Shown: piece by piece, positions 42,154 to 50,423 of the stretch
Position numbering within the stretch: the first letter of the stretch is position 1
Layout: every line of letters begins with the position of its first letter
Source: Bacteroides sp. CAG:530
Lineage (GTDB): Bacteria; Bacteroidota; Bacteroidia; Bacteroidales; Bacteroidaceae
Assembly (NCBI GenBank): GCA_000434735.1
Contig: FR881278.1
Location: 11,366 to 75,365 of the forward strand
Reading direction: 5' to 3'
DNA length: 64,000 nucleotides
Translations under genes and position numbers: made by a program
Notes under the pieces: generated by a model
What the model was told of the DNA's origin: nothing
The model's input: the letters and a program-made list of their open reading frames with translations, nothing else
The model's database searches: none

Positions 42154-43035
42154 ATGACATTGATTGACGGAAAAGCAGTATCAGAGCAGATTAAGCAGGA
42201 GATTGCTGCCGAAGTGGCTGAGATTGTAGCCCGTGGTGGTAAGCGTCCTCATCTTGCTGCTATTTTGGTAGGACACGATGGCGGCAGCGAGACTTACGTA
42301 GCCGCTAAAGTTAAGGCGTGTGAGGTGTGTGGCTTCAAATCGTCGCTGATTCGTTACGAAGCGGATGTGACGGAAGATGAGTTGTTGGCTAAGGTTAAAG
42401 AGCTGAACGCAGATCCCGATGTAGATGGATTCATCGTACAGTTGCCGCTTCCTAAGCATATCTCGGAGCAGAAGGTTATCGAAAGCATAGATTATCGTAA
42501 GGATGTCGACGGATTCCATCCTATTAACGTAGGCCGTTTGTCTATCGGACTACCTTGTTATATTTCGGCTACTCCAAACGGTATTATGGAATTGCTGAGA
42601 AGATATGAAATTGATACGAGAGGCAAGAAGTGCGTAGTGCTTGGCAGAAGCAACATTGTAGGTAAACCTATGGCTATGCTTATGATGCAGAAAGGAAACC
42701 CTGGCGACGCTACCGTAACGGTATGTCATAGTCGTACGCAAGGAATTACAGAAATCTGTCGCGAAGCTGATATTATCATTGCGGCCATGGGGCAGCCCAA
42801 CTTCGTGAAGGCAGAAATGGTGAAAGAAGGAGCGGTAGTTATAGACGTAGGTACTACTCGCGTTCCCGACGCTACACGTAAATCTGGCTTCAAGTTGACA
42901 GGTGATGTAAAATTTGATGAGGTAGCTCCGCGTTGTTCTTTCATTACTCCGGTTCCTGGTGGAGTAGGACCGATGACCATCGTTTCGTTGATGAAAAATA
43001 CGTTATTAGCAGGTAAAAAGGCTATTTACGAATAA
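42154..43035 (+). CDS. folD: Methylenetetrahydrofolate dehydrogenase/cyclohydrolase
   Basis: 293 aa. Folate-site signature ETYVAAKVKACEVCGFKS (Tyr48, Lys52), DGFIVQLPLPKHI, the NADP site VVLGRSNIVGKPMAMLM and the C-terminal PVPGGVGPMTIVSLM. Interconverts methylene-, methenyl- and 10-formyl-tetrahydrofolate; together with Fhs (59193-60863) it supplies one-carbon units. Closed by a terminator. Confidence 0.97.
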   Translation: MTLIDGKAVSEQIKQEIAAEVAEIVARGGKRPHLAAILVGHDGGSETYVAAKVKACEVCGFKSSLIRYEADVTEDELLAKVKELNADPDVDGFIVQLPLPKHISEQKVIESIDYRKDVDGFHPINVGRLSIGLPCYISATPNGIMELLRRYEIDTRGKKCVVLGRSNIVGKPMAMLMMQKGNPGDATVTVCHSRTQGITEICREADIIIAAMGQPNFVKAEMVKEGAVVIDVGTTRVPDATRKSGFKLTGDVKFDEVAPRCSFITPVPGGVGPMTIVSLMKNTLLAGKKAIYE

Positions 43036-43041
43036 TGAAAT

Positions 43042-43085
43042 AAGTGCGTTTTGACAAATAATACTCTCAAAACGCACTTTTTTTT
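43042..43085 (+). terminator. Terminator of folD
   Basis: AAGTGCGTTTTGA pairs with TCAAAACGCACTT across a 12-nt loop, followed by a run of T. Confidence 0.85.
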
Positions 43086-43116
43086 GAATTTTGTTTGCAA
43101 GTTTCAAATTAATGTC

Positions 43117-43125
43117 TACCTTTGC
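43117..43125 (+). promoter_or_regulatory. -7 promoter box of the tRNA-His pair
   Basis: TACCTTTGC, 28 bp before the first tRNA-His. Confidence 0.6.
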
Positions 43126-43152
43126 AATCGCTTTTGAAAAGGTAATCAACAT

Positions 43153-43227
43153 GGTGACTATAGTTCAGTTGGTTAGAGCGTCAGATTGTGGTTCTGAATG
43201 TCGTGGGTTCGAGTCCCACTAGTCACC
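43153..43227 (+). tRNA. tRNA-His (GTG), first of a tandem pair
   Basis: Includes the tRNA-His-specific G at position -1 opposite C73. Acceptor GTGACTA/TAGTCAC pairs fully, the anticodon loop is TTGTGGT (anticodon GTG), and the T loop is TTCGAGT. Identical to the second copy in the D and anticodon arms. Confidence 0.95.
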
Positions 43228-43260
43228 CTCTCGATAACCTTTATTGAAAAGCTTTAATAT

Positions 43261-43335
43261 GGTGGCTGTAGTTCAGTTGGTTAGAGCGTCAGATTGTGGT
43301 TCTGAATGTCGTGGGTTCGAGTCCCATCTGCCACC
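43261..43335 (+). tRNA. tRNA-His (GTG), second of a tandem pair
   Basis: Same D, anticodon and T loops as the first copy, 33 bp downstream. The acceptor stem is GTGGCTG/CTGCCAC, which leaves a T6-T67 mismatch, and pair 49-65 is G-T. The first copy has a perfect acceptor stem. Confidence 0.92.
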
Positions 43336-43352
43336 CTTTATTTCTTTATTTG

Positions 43353-43382
43353 AGGCAACCAATCGGTTGCCTTTTTTATTTT
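43353..43382 (+). terminator. Terminator of the tRNA-His pair
   Basis: AGGCAACC-AATC-GGTTGCCT followed by TTTTTATTTT. Confidence 0.85.
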
Positions 43383-43420
43383 ATATTTTCGTTTTTTATC
43401 GTAATTTTAAAATAATTAGC

Positions 43421-43429
43421 TATATTTGC
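43421..43429 (+). promoter_or_regulatory. -7 promoter box of the exported unknown gene
   Basis: TATATTTGC, 21 bp before the ATG at 43450. It overlaps the TTG that would otherwise extend the frame, so translation starts at the ATG. Confidence 0.6.
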
Positions 43430-43449
43430 GAAAAAGATATAGTTTTGAG

Positions 43450-44583
43450 ATGAAATTACGTACGGTCGGAAAACTTGGTGTTATACTTTCTGTTATCCTG
43501 TTCTGCATTGGAATGGGGTTTACCAAGTATGCTCATGCAGGAATGGCCGAACTTGATAAAGACTTCAACTTGCTGACACTTGTTCCGTCCGATTGTATCG
43601 GTGTATTAGAAACGGATAATCTCGATTTACTTGTCAGCGAACTTCCTCATACAACTTATGCTTCAGAATTCGACTCGCTACATAACGCGGGTATTGTGTC
43701 GATGCTATTCAAAGATACCGGCCTGTTCTCGGACAGTGATGCGCACGGCATAGGTAATCAGTTGGGAAAGTTTCTCATCAGCTTCCATCGTCCGTCTACC
43801 CCTCGTGATATCATTGTATACTTTACAACCGATAAGCCAGGTGAGAAGTTGTTTGAGTGGCTCTTGAAGAAGGGTGGAGGCGACTTTAATCCTAAGCGTG
43901 AAACTTATCAAGGCAAGGATATAGTGGTTTATCCCATGAAGAGCGGAGATTTTCTTTCTACATACAGCGGAAAAGGCTTTGTAGCTGTCAGCTATCAGAA
44001 GAAGTTGATAGAGCAGGTTATCGACACAGAAAAAAAGAAAAACTCGCTTGCTGCCGACCCGATATTCTCTGGTTTATATCATTCCAAGTCGGCTAATTTC
44101 ATGACTCTTTATGCTAGAAATTCTTCATTCCCTCTGTTGTCTGAAGGTCAATCGCACGTGTGGAGCGAGTTTGATATACACATTAACAGCGAAGTATGTT
44201 ATTTAGGCGGTTCCATGCATACACCAGATTCGTGTGTGCAGCGTGTTGAGGGATTGATATCAACAATTAATCCAGTAGAGTTGCCCGACAGTGTTATTAT
44301 AGAGTCAAATAAAAACCGTGTCGATTCATGTGTTTCCAAGATGGTTGCTTCGTCACGCAACACATTGTTCGACGAGTGTGTATCAAATCTCTCGCGCGAG
44401 GCTTCATACATCATGGTAGCAGATATGGACTATATAGCCAGTCACTCAGAAGAATACAAGTCGTTCCTTCCTACGTTTATATACGATAACATCAACATGT
44501 TCCGTTCATTCATCTTCTCTGTGCAAATAACCGAAGTCAACGGACGTTTCTCTCATATTTTTGTCTTTACATACAAGAACTAA
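43450..44583 (+). CDS. Unrecognised exported or membrane-anchored protein, 377 aa
   Basis: Start set at ATG 43450 because a promoter box lies just upstream. One N-terminal hydrophobic helix (about 8-28: GVILSVILFCIGMGFTKYAH) looks like a signal peptide or anchor; the rest is soluble. The pattern (VPSDCIGVLETDNLDLLVSE, DIIVYFTTDKPGEKLFEWL, GKGFVAVSYQKKLIEQVID) resembles DUF3352-type Bacteroidetes proteins, but I do not identify the family with confidence. Alone between tRNAs and a long non-coding stretch. Confidence 0.65.
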   Translation: MKLRTVGKLGVILSVILFCIGMGFTKYAHAGMAELDKDFNLLTLVPSDCIGVLETDNLDLLVSELPHTTYASEFDSLHNAGIVSMLFKDTGLFSDSDAHGIGNQLGKFLISFHRPSTPRDIIVYFTTDKPGEKLFEWLLKKGGGDFNPKRETYQGKDIVVYPMKSGDFLSTYSGKGFVAVSYQKKLIEQVIDTEKKKNSLAADPIFSGLYHSKSANFMTLYARNSSFPLLSEGQSHVWSEFDIHINSEVCYLGGSMHTPDSCVQRVEGLISTINPVELPDSVIIESNKNRVDSCVSKMVASSRNTLFDECVSNLSREASYIMVADMDYIASHSEEYKSFLPTFIYDNINMFRSFIFSVQITEVNGRFSHIFVFTYKN

Positions 44584-45199
44584 TTCCAAGCAGCGTGTTT
44601 CTATTCGTAGAATGAAGCCACGCCAAGTTCACTGTCTTTAAATGTTTCATACTTTTACTTGATAAAAAGAAGCGAGATTTTCTGTCTGTAAGATACAACC
44701 CATAAATAATTCAAAAAAAAACGGCCCTACAGCACCTTCTGGACGTGATAAAAAAGAATACGAGAAAAATAAAAAAGTATTCGAAAAGTCAGTCTGCAAT
44801 ATGCAAATTGCAGGCTTGCAATATGCGAATAGTTTTCAGAAATTCGCATTCTCTCTTTAAGTCATTTTCAAACAAATTTTTATGTTTACAAATCTTACCT
44901 CAGAAGGCATAGCCGAAAAAAAGCCAACAGCGAAGCGCCTTGGCGAATAAAGAAGCCGTTAGAAATGAAAGACCGGCCTAGGCGGAGGGGCGTGAGCGGA
45001 GGAATGGACGGGCGGTGTTGGGAAGCCTTGTCTGAGCGTAGTGAAACGAAGCGAGTTTGGCTTCACGGCACCAGAACGGCCTTTCCGCAGTAGCCCCGGA
45101 GACGTTCAGCCTTGATTTTTTCTTCTTGTTACTTCTTCTTTTGTATCAAGACAAAAGAAGAAGTAAAGCCATCCGCATGGCAAAAACAAAAAAACAGCA
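44584..45199. other. Long non-coding region with a repeat-like, structured block
   Basis: No gene recognised over about 600 bp. It includes a CTGCAA..TTGCAG hairpin and two TGCAATATGC repeats (44793-44830). A GC-rich block follows (about 44900-45115) containing GGCGGAGGGGCGTGAGCGGA, unlike the flanking AT-rich DNA. It ends with a perfect 16-bp inverted repeat TTACTTCTTCTTTTGT at 45129-45144 / 45151-45166 with a 6-nt loop. From memory such blocks recur in Bacteroides genomes as dispersed intergenic repeats. Confidence 0.5.
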
Positions 45200-45252
45200 T
45201 AAAAAAAGCATCTCAAAAAGTCAAAGCTAAAACTTTTTGAGATGCTTTTTTA
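45200..45252. terminator. Bidirectional terminator
   Basis: AAAAAAGCATCTCAAAAAGT pairs with ACTTTTTGAGATGCTTTTTT across a ~10-nt loop. It ends the minus-strand aroA-to-imm17 operon. Confidence 0.85.
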
Positions 45253-45272
45253 TGCTCTATGATTAAATCAGA

Positions 45273-45494
45273 TTAAATCATCCCTTGCAACGTCAAGAAG
45301 AAAAATACCCCCGTCGCTATCATAAACAATCCGATAACGGCATAAAACAACCGCGCCCTTACTCTGCCAACATTCTCCACTATAAAGCGAGTATTATTAG
45401 CGGTGAAAAACCAGTCCCAGTTAAAGACAGCAGCCAATACCGCCATCAATCCCACCAGGACAAAGACTGATTGTATGATATAATGAGTTATCAT
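45273..45494 (-). CDS. Imm17-like small membrane protein
   Basis: 73 aa with two membrane helices (about 5-25 and 48-70) and a middle motif FNWDWFFTANNTRFIVENVG that matches my memory of the Imm17 immunity family. Imm17 proteins were predicted as immunity proteins of polymorphic toxins, but no toxin gene is in view. It overlaps tsaE by four bases (ATGA), so it is the last gene of the operon. The family call is from memory; the immunity role here is unsupported. Confidence 0.6.
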   Translation of the reverse strand: MITHYIIQSVFVLVGLMAVLAAVFNWDWFFTANNTRFIVENVGRVRARLFYAVIGLFMIATGVFFFLTLQGMI

Positions 45495-45904
45495 AAGCTA
45501 ACAGTGCGGCTACCATCTTCCGCCTCCTCTATGCGTACGCTAACGGCATCGCCCGGAAGCACATCTTCTATCAGTTCAGGCCATTCTATAAAGCACAATG
45601 CGCCACTGTAGAAATAATCCTCGTAACCCATATCGTACACCTCGTCGAGCTTCTTGATACGATAAAAGTCGAAATGATAAATCAGTTCGCCGGTAGAATC
45701 AGAACGATACTCGTTTACGATGGCGAATGTAGGTGAGTTGATGACATCAGTAACGCCCAGCTCTTCGCATACAGCCTTAATGAATGTAGTCTTTCCGGCT
45801 CCCATTTTTCCGTAGAAAGCGAAGACGGTATTATCTCCCATAGCGGCGATGAATTGCTTAGCCGCCTCGCGGATATTGTCTAACGATGTGATTTTTATTT
45901 CCAT
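45491..45904 (-). CDS. tsaE: tRNA threonylcarbamoyladenosine ATPase subunit TsaE
   Basis: 137 aa. Walker A GKMGAGKTTFIKAVC (about 32-46), then SPTFAIVNEY and IYHFDFYRIKKLDE, which are TsaE hallmarks, and CFIEWPE (Walker B region). ATPase partner of TsaB-TsaD in making t6A37 of tRNA, the substrate later modified by MtaB encoded at 39.7 kb. Confidence 0.95.
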   Translation of the reverse strand: MEIKITSLDNIREAAKQFIAAMGDNTVFAFYGKMGAGKTTFIKAVCEELGVTDVINSPTFAIVNEYRSDSTGELIYHFDFYRIKKLDEVYDMGYEDYFYSGALCFIEWPELIEDVLPGDAVSVRIEEAEDGSRTVSL

Positions 45905-45946
45905 ATCATTATATGATTATTGTTTTCAGCAAAGATAATGATTCTT

Positions 45947-46765
45947 TCATGATTTCTTATAGCATAACCGTCCGGTTTTTGCTAAGGCATAAATCAGGAT
46001 AGATACAAATATTATTGCAGCTCCCGATGGAATCTGGCATTTGTACGAAAAGAACAGTCCCCCTATACAGCTTACATATCCTATCAGTATAGACAGCCAG
46101 ATGATGCGCTTAAAGCTGTTGGTGAACAAATTAGCCGTCATTTGCGGCAGTGTGAGCAGTGATATTACCAGCACTATTCCTACCATGCGCAGGCATGATA
46201 CGATGGTGAGTGCAATGAACATCATGAGCAGATACTCGAACAAGGCAACTGGCAGATGCTGCGAGCGTGCAAACTCTCTATCGAAAGCGATGGCGATGAT
46301 TGCTCTAAGGAACAAACCGAAGAACACTGCCAGTATAACGCTGAGTATGCCCAGCATGGCAATGTCGCTAGTAGTAATAGTAAGGATATTGCCGAACAGA
46401 TACGACGATAAATCGGGCGTAAAGCCGGGAGCCAAGAAACTGAATATGATACCTATGGCCATACCGAAAGTCCAGAACACGGCTATGGCTGAGTCTTCGC
46501 GCATATCGCTTCGCTTGCTGAGCCATTCCACTCCGAAAGCCGACAGTACAGAGAATATTGCAGCGCACAGTATAGGCGACACTCCGGCGTATAACCCGAT
46601 GCCGATACCACCGAACGAAGCGTGGGTAATACCTCCGCTTATGAACACCAGCCGTCGGGTCACGATGTACGTACCGATAATTCCGCAGACGATGCTGGCA
46701 AACAAACTGCCTAAAAGAGCGTGCTGGAAGAATGTATATTGAAATAATTCTATCAGGTTATCCAT
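45947..46765 (-). CDS. Metal ABC transporter permease (ZnuB/TroC family)
   Basis: 272 aa with about eight membrane helices, ABC-3 family: ALLGSLFASIVCGIIGTYIV, GGITHASFGGIGIGLYAG (the conserved loop HAxxxGxxxG), and FDREFARSQHLPV. It moves Zn or Mn in inner-membrane uptake systems. The matching ATPase and binding protein are not adjacent, so they would be elsewhere in the genome. Confidence 0.9.
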   Translation of the reverse strand: MDNLIELFQYTFFQHALLGSLFASIVCGIIGTYIVTRRLVFISGGITHASFGGIGIGLYAGVSPILCAAIFSVLSAFGVEWLSKRSDMREDSAIAVFWTFGMAIGIIFSFLAPGFTPDLSSYLFGNILTITTSDIAMLGILSVILAVFFGLFLRAIIAIAFDREFARSQHLPVALFEYLLMMFIALTIVSCLRMVGIVLVISLLTLPQMTANLFTNSFKRIIWLSILIGYVSCIGGLFFSYKCQIPSGAAIIFVSILIYALAKTGRLCYKKS

Positions 46766-46798
46766 GATGTGATGTGTTCAGTTAAGAATGTGAGTGTG

Positions 46799-47227
46799 TT
46801 ATTTTGCCGAAGATTCGAAGCGTCGTTCGCCTACTATCAGGAACAGTTCGTCCTTCAGCTCATCGGGTAACTCTACACCGCGCAACTGCAGGCTGCGGCT
46901 CCATCCGGCTACCTCATCGTCTTTCATAGAGTAGAGAATGTCTCTGAACTCTTCTATCTCTTCTTCTTCATATTGATCGGACGGGCGACCTCGGAATCTG
47001 TCCAGTTCCTCGTCGTCATAATATTCTATCTGTTTGCTTACGGCAGCCAGCAGGCTTTCTTTTTCGCATATCTGGTGCTGTCCGCAGCATTCACTGTCTA
47101 CGTCTACTACCTCGGGAGCTTCTTCAAGCTCTCCGCGCTCTATCTTTTTCTGTATGTTTCTGTTGTAGAAATATCCGGATGTTAGTCCGAATATGGCCAC
47201 TATTAATATTAAGATTAGGATAATCAT
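46799..47227 (-). CDS. Unrecognised small membrane-anchored acidic protein, 142 aa
   Basis: One N-terminal membrane helix (about 1-20: IILILILIVAIFGLTSGYFY), then a cytoplasmic acidic part with a CCGQHQIC cysteine cluster (about 48-55) and DDEVAGWSRSLQLRGVELPD. Bacteroidetes relatives are known to me only as hypothetical or loosely named proteins. The ATG overlaps the aroA stop (ATGA), so it is translated with aroA. No function assigned. Confidence 0.7.
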   Translation of the reverse strand: MIILILILIVAIFGLTSGYFYNRNIQKKIERGELEEAPEVVDVDSECCGQHQICEKESLLAAVSKQIEYYDDEELDRFRGRPSDQYEEEEIEEFRDILYSMKDDEVAGWSRSLQLRGVELPDELKDELFLIVGERRFESSAK

Positions 47228-48465
47228 GCTTGTTCCTCCATTATGATGTCAAATCCGGCTTGTGTAAGGTTCTCCCAGTAGTGTGGGTATGACTTGCTTA
47301 CCACCTCCGGATTATTGATATATAAGTCTTTTATTCGCATGCAAGCCGGAGCGAATGCCATTGCCATACGATGGTCTTCGTAGGTGTCGATGGCGGGTGC
47401 TACTGCTGTTTCAGTATGGTTTCCGTCCCAACTTAATACGGCGTTTTCTTTTTCTTCAATCTGATAGCCAAGTTTCTTCATTTCGGCTATGAGTGCGGCT
47501 ATGCGGTCGGTTTCCTTTATCTTAAGGTTATGCAGTCCCTCAAAGCGGAACGGTATGCCAAGCAGGGCACAAGTCACTACGAAAGTCTGCGCCAGGTCGG
47601 GCTGGTTTACGAAATCATAATCCATCCGCTTTGTCTTTACTGCTGTTTTCTTTAGAGTCACTCCGCGTTCGTTGAATATAGTCTCCACTCCAAGGTTCTT
47701 GAACAGGTCGGCTACCTTATGGTCGCCCTGCAGACTGTGTCTAAAGAGTCCCGGAAGACAAATCTCTGCATCTTCTGATAAGGCGCATATCTCATACCAA
47801 TACGAAGCCGCGCTCCAGTCGCTCTCCACAAAATATGGGATAGGCTTATACGGTCCTGCCTCTACACGCAAATGATTCTCGTCGGTCCATATAGCTCTTG
47901 CACCGAATTCCTGCATCAATTTCAGTGTCATGTTGATGTAGGGGCGCGATACGATATCGCCTGTCAGCGTCAGGTCTAAGCCATTTTCAAGCATCGGTCC
48001 TATCATTAGCAGCGCCGAAATATATTGCGAGCTGACATTGCCCGGCAGAGTAACCTCGTTCTCTGTCAACTTCTTGCCGCTGATGCGCAGAGGGGGGAAA
48101 CCTTCTGCTGCCGCATATTCTATATCGGCTCCCAGTGTACGCAGTGCGTCTACCAAGATACTGATGGGGCGTTGCTGCATTCGCTTTGTACCGGTAATGG
48201 TGTGTGTGCCTTCGCTTACCGAGAGGTATGCCGTAAGGAAACGCATTGCGGTTCCGGCAGCCATGATATTTATTTCGTCAGGCATATTATTCAGTGCTTC
48301 TACCATAACACGCGTATCATCACAGTCGGATAGATTCTCTGGATGATATGCACTTTTCGATAAGGCACTGATGATAAGTGCGCGGTTGCAGATGCTTTTT
48401 GACGATGGTAATTCTGTGCTTGTCTGTATGCGCGCTTGTGGCGAAGTAACTTTTATCCGTTTCAT
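47224..48465 (-). CDS. aroA: 3-phosphoshikimate 1-carboxyvinyltransferase (EPSP synthase)
   Basis: 413 aa from ATG 48465. The open frame extends to 48495 through a TTG that lies inside the promoter box, so the ATG is chosen. Motifs: ELPSSKSICNRALIISALSK (shikimate-phosphate and PEP site), GTAMRFLTAYLS (the GNAGTxxR-like site, here GTAMRF), SSQYISALLMIGP, and the C-terminal DHRMAMAFAPA. Shikimate pathway. First gene of an aroA-unknown-permease-tsaE-imm17 cluster. Confidence 0.94.
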   Translation of the reverse strand: MKRIKVTSPQARIQTSTELPSSKSICNRALIISALSKSAYHPENLSDCDDTRVMVEALNNMPDEINIMAAGTAMRFLTAYLSVSEGTHTITGTKRMQQRPISILVDALRTLGADIEYAAAEGFPPLRISGKKLTENEVTLPGNVSSQYISALLMIGPMLENGLDLTLTGDIVSRPYINMTLKLMQEFGARAIWTDENHLRVEAGPYKPIPYFVESDWSAASYWYEICALSEDAEICLPGLFRHSLQGDHKVADLFKNLGVETIFNERGVTLKKTAVKTKRMDYDFVNQPDLAQTFVVTCALLGIPFRFEGLHNLKIKETDRIAALIAEMKKLGYQIEEKENAVLSWDGNHTETAVAPAIDTYEDHRMAMAFAPACMRIKDLYINNPEVVSKSYPHYWENLTQAGFDIIMEEQA

Positions 48466-48491
48466 GGCGATGTATTTGCTATATTTGGGGA

Positions 48492-48500
48492 GCAAAGATA
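48492..48500 (-). promoter_or_regulatory. -7 promoter box of the aroA operon
   Basis: Minus-strand TATCTTTGC, 26 bp before the aroA ATG. Confidence 0.6.
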
Positions 48501-48595
48501 ATGATTTTCGTTCGGTGAATCTTGCTTCATATCGGTAAGAATGTTAAAACAGCTTAATATTAATCGTGGTTTTTCTGATAGAGTGAACATTAGCG

Positions 48596-48604
48596 TAATT
48601 TTGC
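48596..48604 (+). promoter_or_regulatory. -7 promoter box of the metal efflux operon
   Basis: TAATTTTGC, 42 bp before the ATG at 48647. Confidence 0.5.
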
Positions 48605-48646
48605 TACTCTTAAATTAATATTTGAAAAAGTCTGAGTAATAACCGT

Positions 48647-49102
48647 ATGAAAGAAAAAGCAAGAAGGATTTATAGTTGGGCGCTGATTGCAATCTGTATA
48701 TTGATGCAGATAGCTACGGTGTTTCCCCATCACCATCATGCTGGAGTATTTTGCCTGGAACATGATATGGCCGTATGTACCACGATGGCTTTATGCGATT
48801 GTGGGGCGGGCGTTAAGTGTACTCATCACGACGGTTCTTACATGCATCATAGTGGCGATGCCGACCAGCACTCGTGTACGTCGGGCTGTGTAACTCACTT
48901 TGTGTGTAGCGCTCCTCACGGCTTCCACCTTGTTCCCGATTATTCTTTTTGTACCATTCTTTATACTCCCGACGATGAACTTTGGCTGAAAGAGCTTTCC
49001 TGTATGCGGCTCTTCGCGGAAGAAACCGTTTATGTGGAGCATCTTCATGCCCGGTATATCTGTAGGGCAGGGGGACTTCGTGCACCTCCTTCTTTAGGTT
49101 GA
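48647..49102 (+). CDS. Cys/His-rich small protein heading the metal efflux operon (DUF6769-like)
   Basis: 151 aa. An N-terminal hydrophobic segment (about 9-25) looks like a signal or anchor. It is followed by clusters PHHHHAG, CLEHDMAVCTTMALCDCG and KCTHHDGSYMHHSG, then CTSGCVTHFVC: over 25 Cys and His in 151 residues. I recall similar proteins (DUF6769) in front of Bacteroides CzcCBA-type pumps. A periplasmic metal-binding or sensing role is inferred. A hairpin lies at 49104-49131, between it and the adaptor gene. Confidence 0.65.
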   Translation: MKEKARRIYSWALIAICILMQIATVFPHHHHAGVFCLEHDMAVCTTMALCDCGAGVKCTHHDGSYMHHSGDADQHSCTSGCVTHFVCSAPHGFHLVPDYSFCTILYTPDDELWLKELSCMRLFAEETVYVEHLHARYICRAGGLRAPPSLG

Positions 49103-49103
49103 T

Positions 49104-49131
49104 TATTCGCCTCTAATTGATGAGGCGGAAT
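49104..49131 (+). promoter_or_regulatory. Intra-operon hairpin before the efflux adaptor gene
   Basis: ATTCGCCTC pairs with GAGGCGGAAT (one mismatch) across a 9-nt loop, right after the stop of the Cys/His-rich gene. A weaker hairpin follows near 49140-49170. No T tract, so it may be a processing or attenuation site. Confidence 0.35.
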
Positions 49132-49209
49132 GTCTTGTTATGTCCGGTGGCTAATTGCGTCGGGCACAATCTCCTTATATATTTACCAACCTAAAGAAAT
49201 AAAATAAGA

Positions 49210-50406
49210 ATGAAACTATATTTATTAGTAGGCTTCCTGGCCGCTTTTACATTGGGTTCTTGTGGACATAGTCACGAAGGACACGATCATGATGGCCATA
49301 ACCACGAAACAGAAGAACATAATCACGAAGGTCATAACCATGATCACGACGGTCATAGTCACGAAGGTGCTAAAGCCGGTCACTCTGACGAAATCATCCT
49401 TACTCCCGAAAAGGCTAAGGCTGCAGGAGTAGTGGTAGAAACCGTAAAAGCCGGTACTTTCTGCCGTGTAATTCCCGCCAGCGGACAGGTTCTTGCGGCG
49501 CAAGGCGAAGAGGCTACAGTAGTAGCACCGGTATCTGGAGTAGTTACTCTTAACCGTCCTATTGTAGAAGGTACTTCTGTAGCGAAAGGCGCGTCTGTGC
49601 TTGCCGTTTCGGGTAACAATATCCAAGAGGGTGATCCTGCCAAGCGTGCTAAGGTGGCTTATCTTACAGCTAAAGACGAATACGAACGTGCCGTTAAGTT
49701 GGCAGAAAAGCAGATTGTTTCTAAGAAAGAACTGAATCTGCTTAAAGAAACTTATGAGAATGCACGCATCGCTTACGAAGCCTTATCGCCATCTAAAGAC
49801 GGTAAGGGTGTTGCTGTTAAGTCACCTATCTCGGGTTACGTAAAATCATGTTTCGTAAAAGAAGGCGATTTTGTAAATGTTGGCCAGCCTTTGATGTCTG
49901 TTAGCCAGACACGTCGTTTGCGTCTTCGTGCCGAGGTTTCAGAACGTTATTATCCGTTGCTCGGCAGCGTAGCATCGGCTAATTTCCGTACATCGTATGG
50001 AGAAACCGTGTTCCGTCTGGCCGACTTAAAGGGTCGCTTGCTGTCGTACGGCAAATCATCAGATGATAATTCTTTCTACATCCCAGTTACTTTCGAGTTC
50101 GACAATCGCGGTGAAATTATTCCCGGTTCTTTTGCCGAAGTATATCTGCTGTCTTCCGAAATTCCTGGCGTGATAAGTGTTCCTGCATCAGCCTTAACAG
50201 AAGAGCAGGGCATAAACTTTGTATATCTGCGCTTAGACGAAGAAGGCTATAAGAAACAAGAGGTAAAAATAGGCATGAGCGACGGTAGTAGAGTAGAGAT
50301 ATTGTCGGGACTGAAAGAAGGCGACGAGGTAGTAACCCAAGGCGCTATACACGTTAAATTGGCTTCTGCCAGTGCAGCTATCCCCGGACATACACATAAC
50401 CATTAA
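49210..50406 (+). CDS. RND efflux periplasmic adaptor (CzcB/CusB type) with a His-rich N-terminus
   Basis: 398 aa. Lipoprotein signal (residues 1-19, LGSC), then an extreme His/Asp-rich stretch over residues 19-62 (repeated GHDHDGHNHE-type units). A membrane-fusion protein follows: lipoyl half-motifs (VVAPVSGVVTLNRPI, VAVKSPISGYVKS), a helical hairpin (about 145-185) and a beta-barrel plus proximal domain (VPASALTEEQGINFVYLRL). The His-rich segment probably binds Zn, Co, Ni or Cu in the periplasm. It precedes the pump gene by 17 bp. Confidence 0.92.
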   Translation: MKLYLLVGFLAAFTLGSCGHSHEGHDHDGHNHETEEHNHEGHNHDHDGHSHEGAKAGHSDEIILTPEKAKAAGVVVETVKAGTFCRVIPASGQVLAAQGEEATVVAPVSGVVTLNRPIVEGTSVAKGASVLAVSGNNIQEGDPAKRAKVAYLTAKDEYERAVKLAEKQIVSKKELNLLKETYENARIAYEALSPSKDGKGVAVKSPISGYVKSCFVKEGDFVNVGQPLMSVSQTRRLRLRAEVSERYYPLLGSVASANFRTSYGETVFRLADLKGRLLSYGKSSDDNSFYIPVTFEFDNRGEIIPGSFAEVYLLSSEIPGVISVPASALTEEQGINFVYLRLDEEGYKKQEVKIGMSDGSRVEILSGLKEGDEVVTQGAIHVKLASASAAIPGHTHNH

Positions 50407-50423
50407 TTAGCGGATGTAGTATT

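Noticed and set aside
43244..43453. Open frame of 69 aa across the second tRNA-His
   Set aside because: Its codons are the tRNA sequence and its terminator; no protein features.
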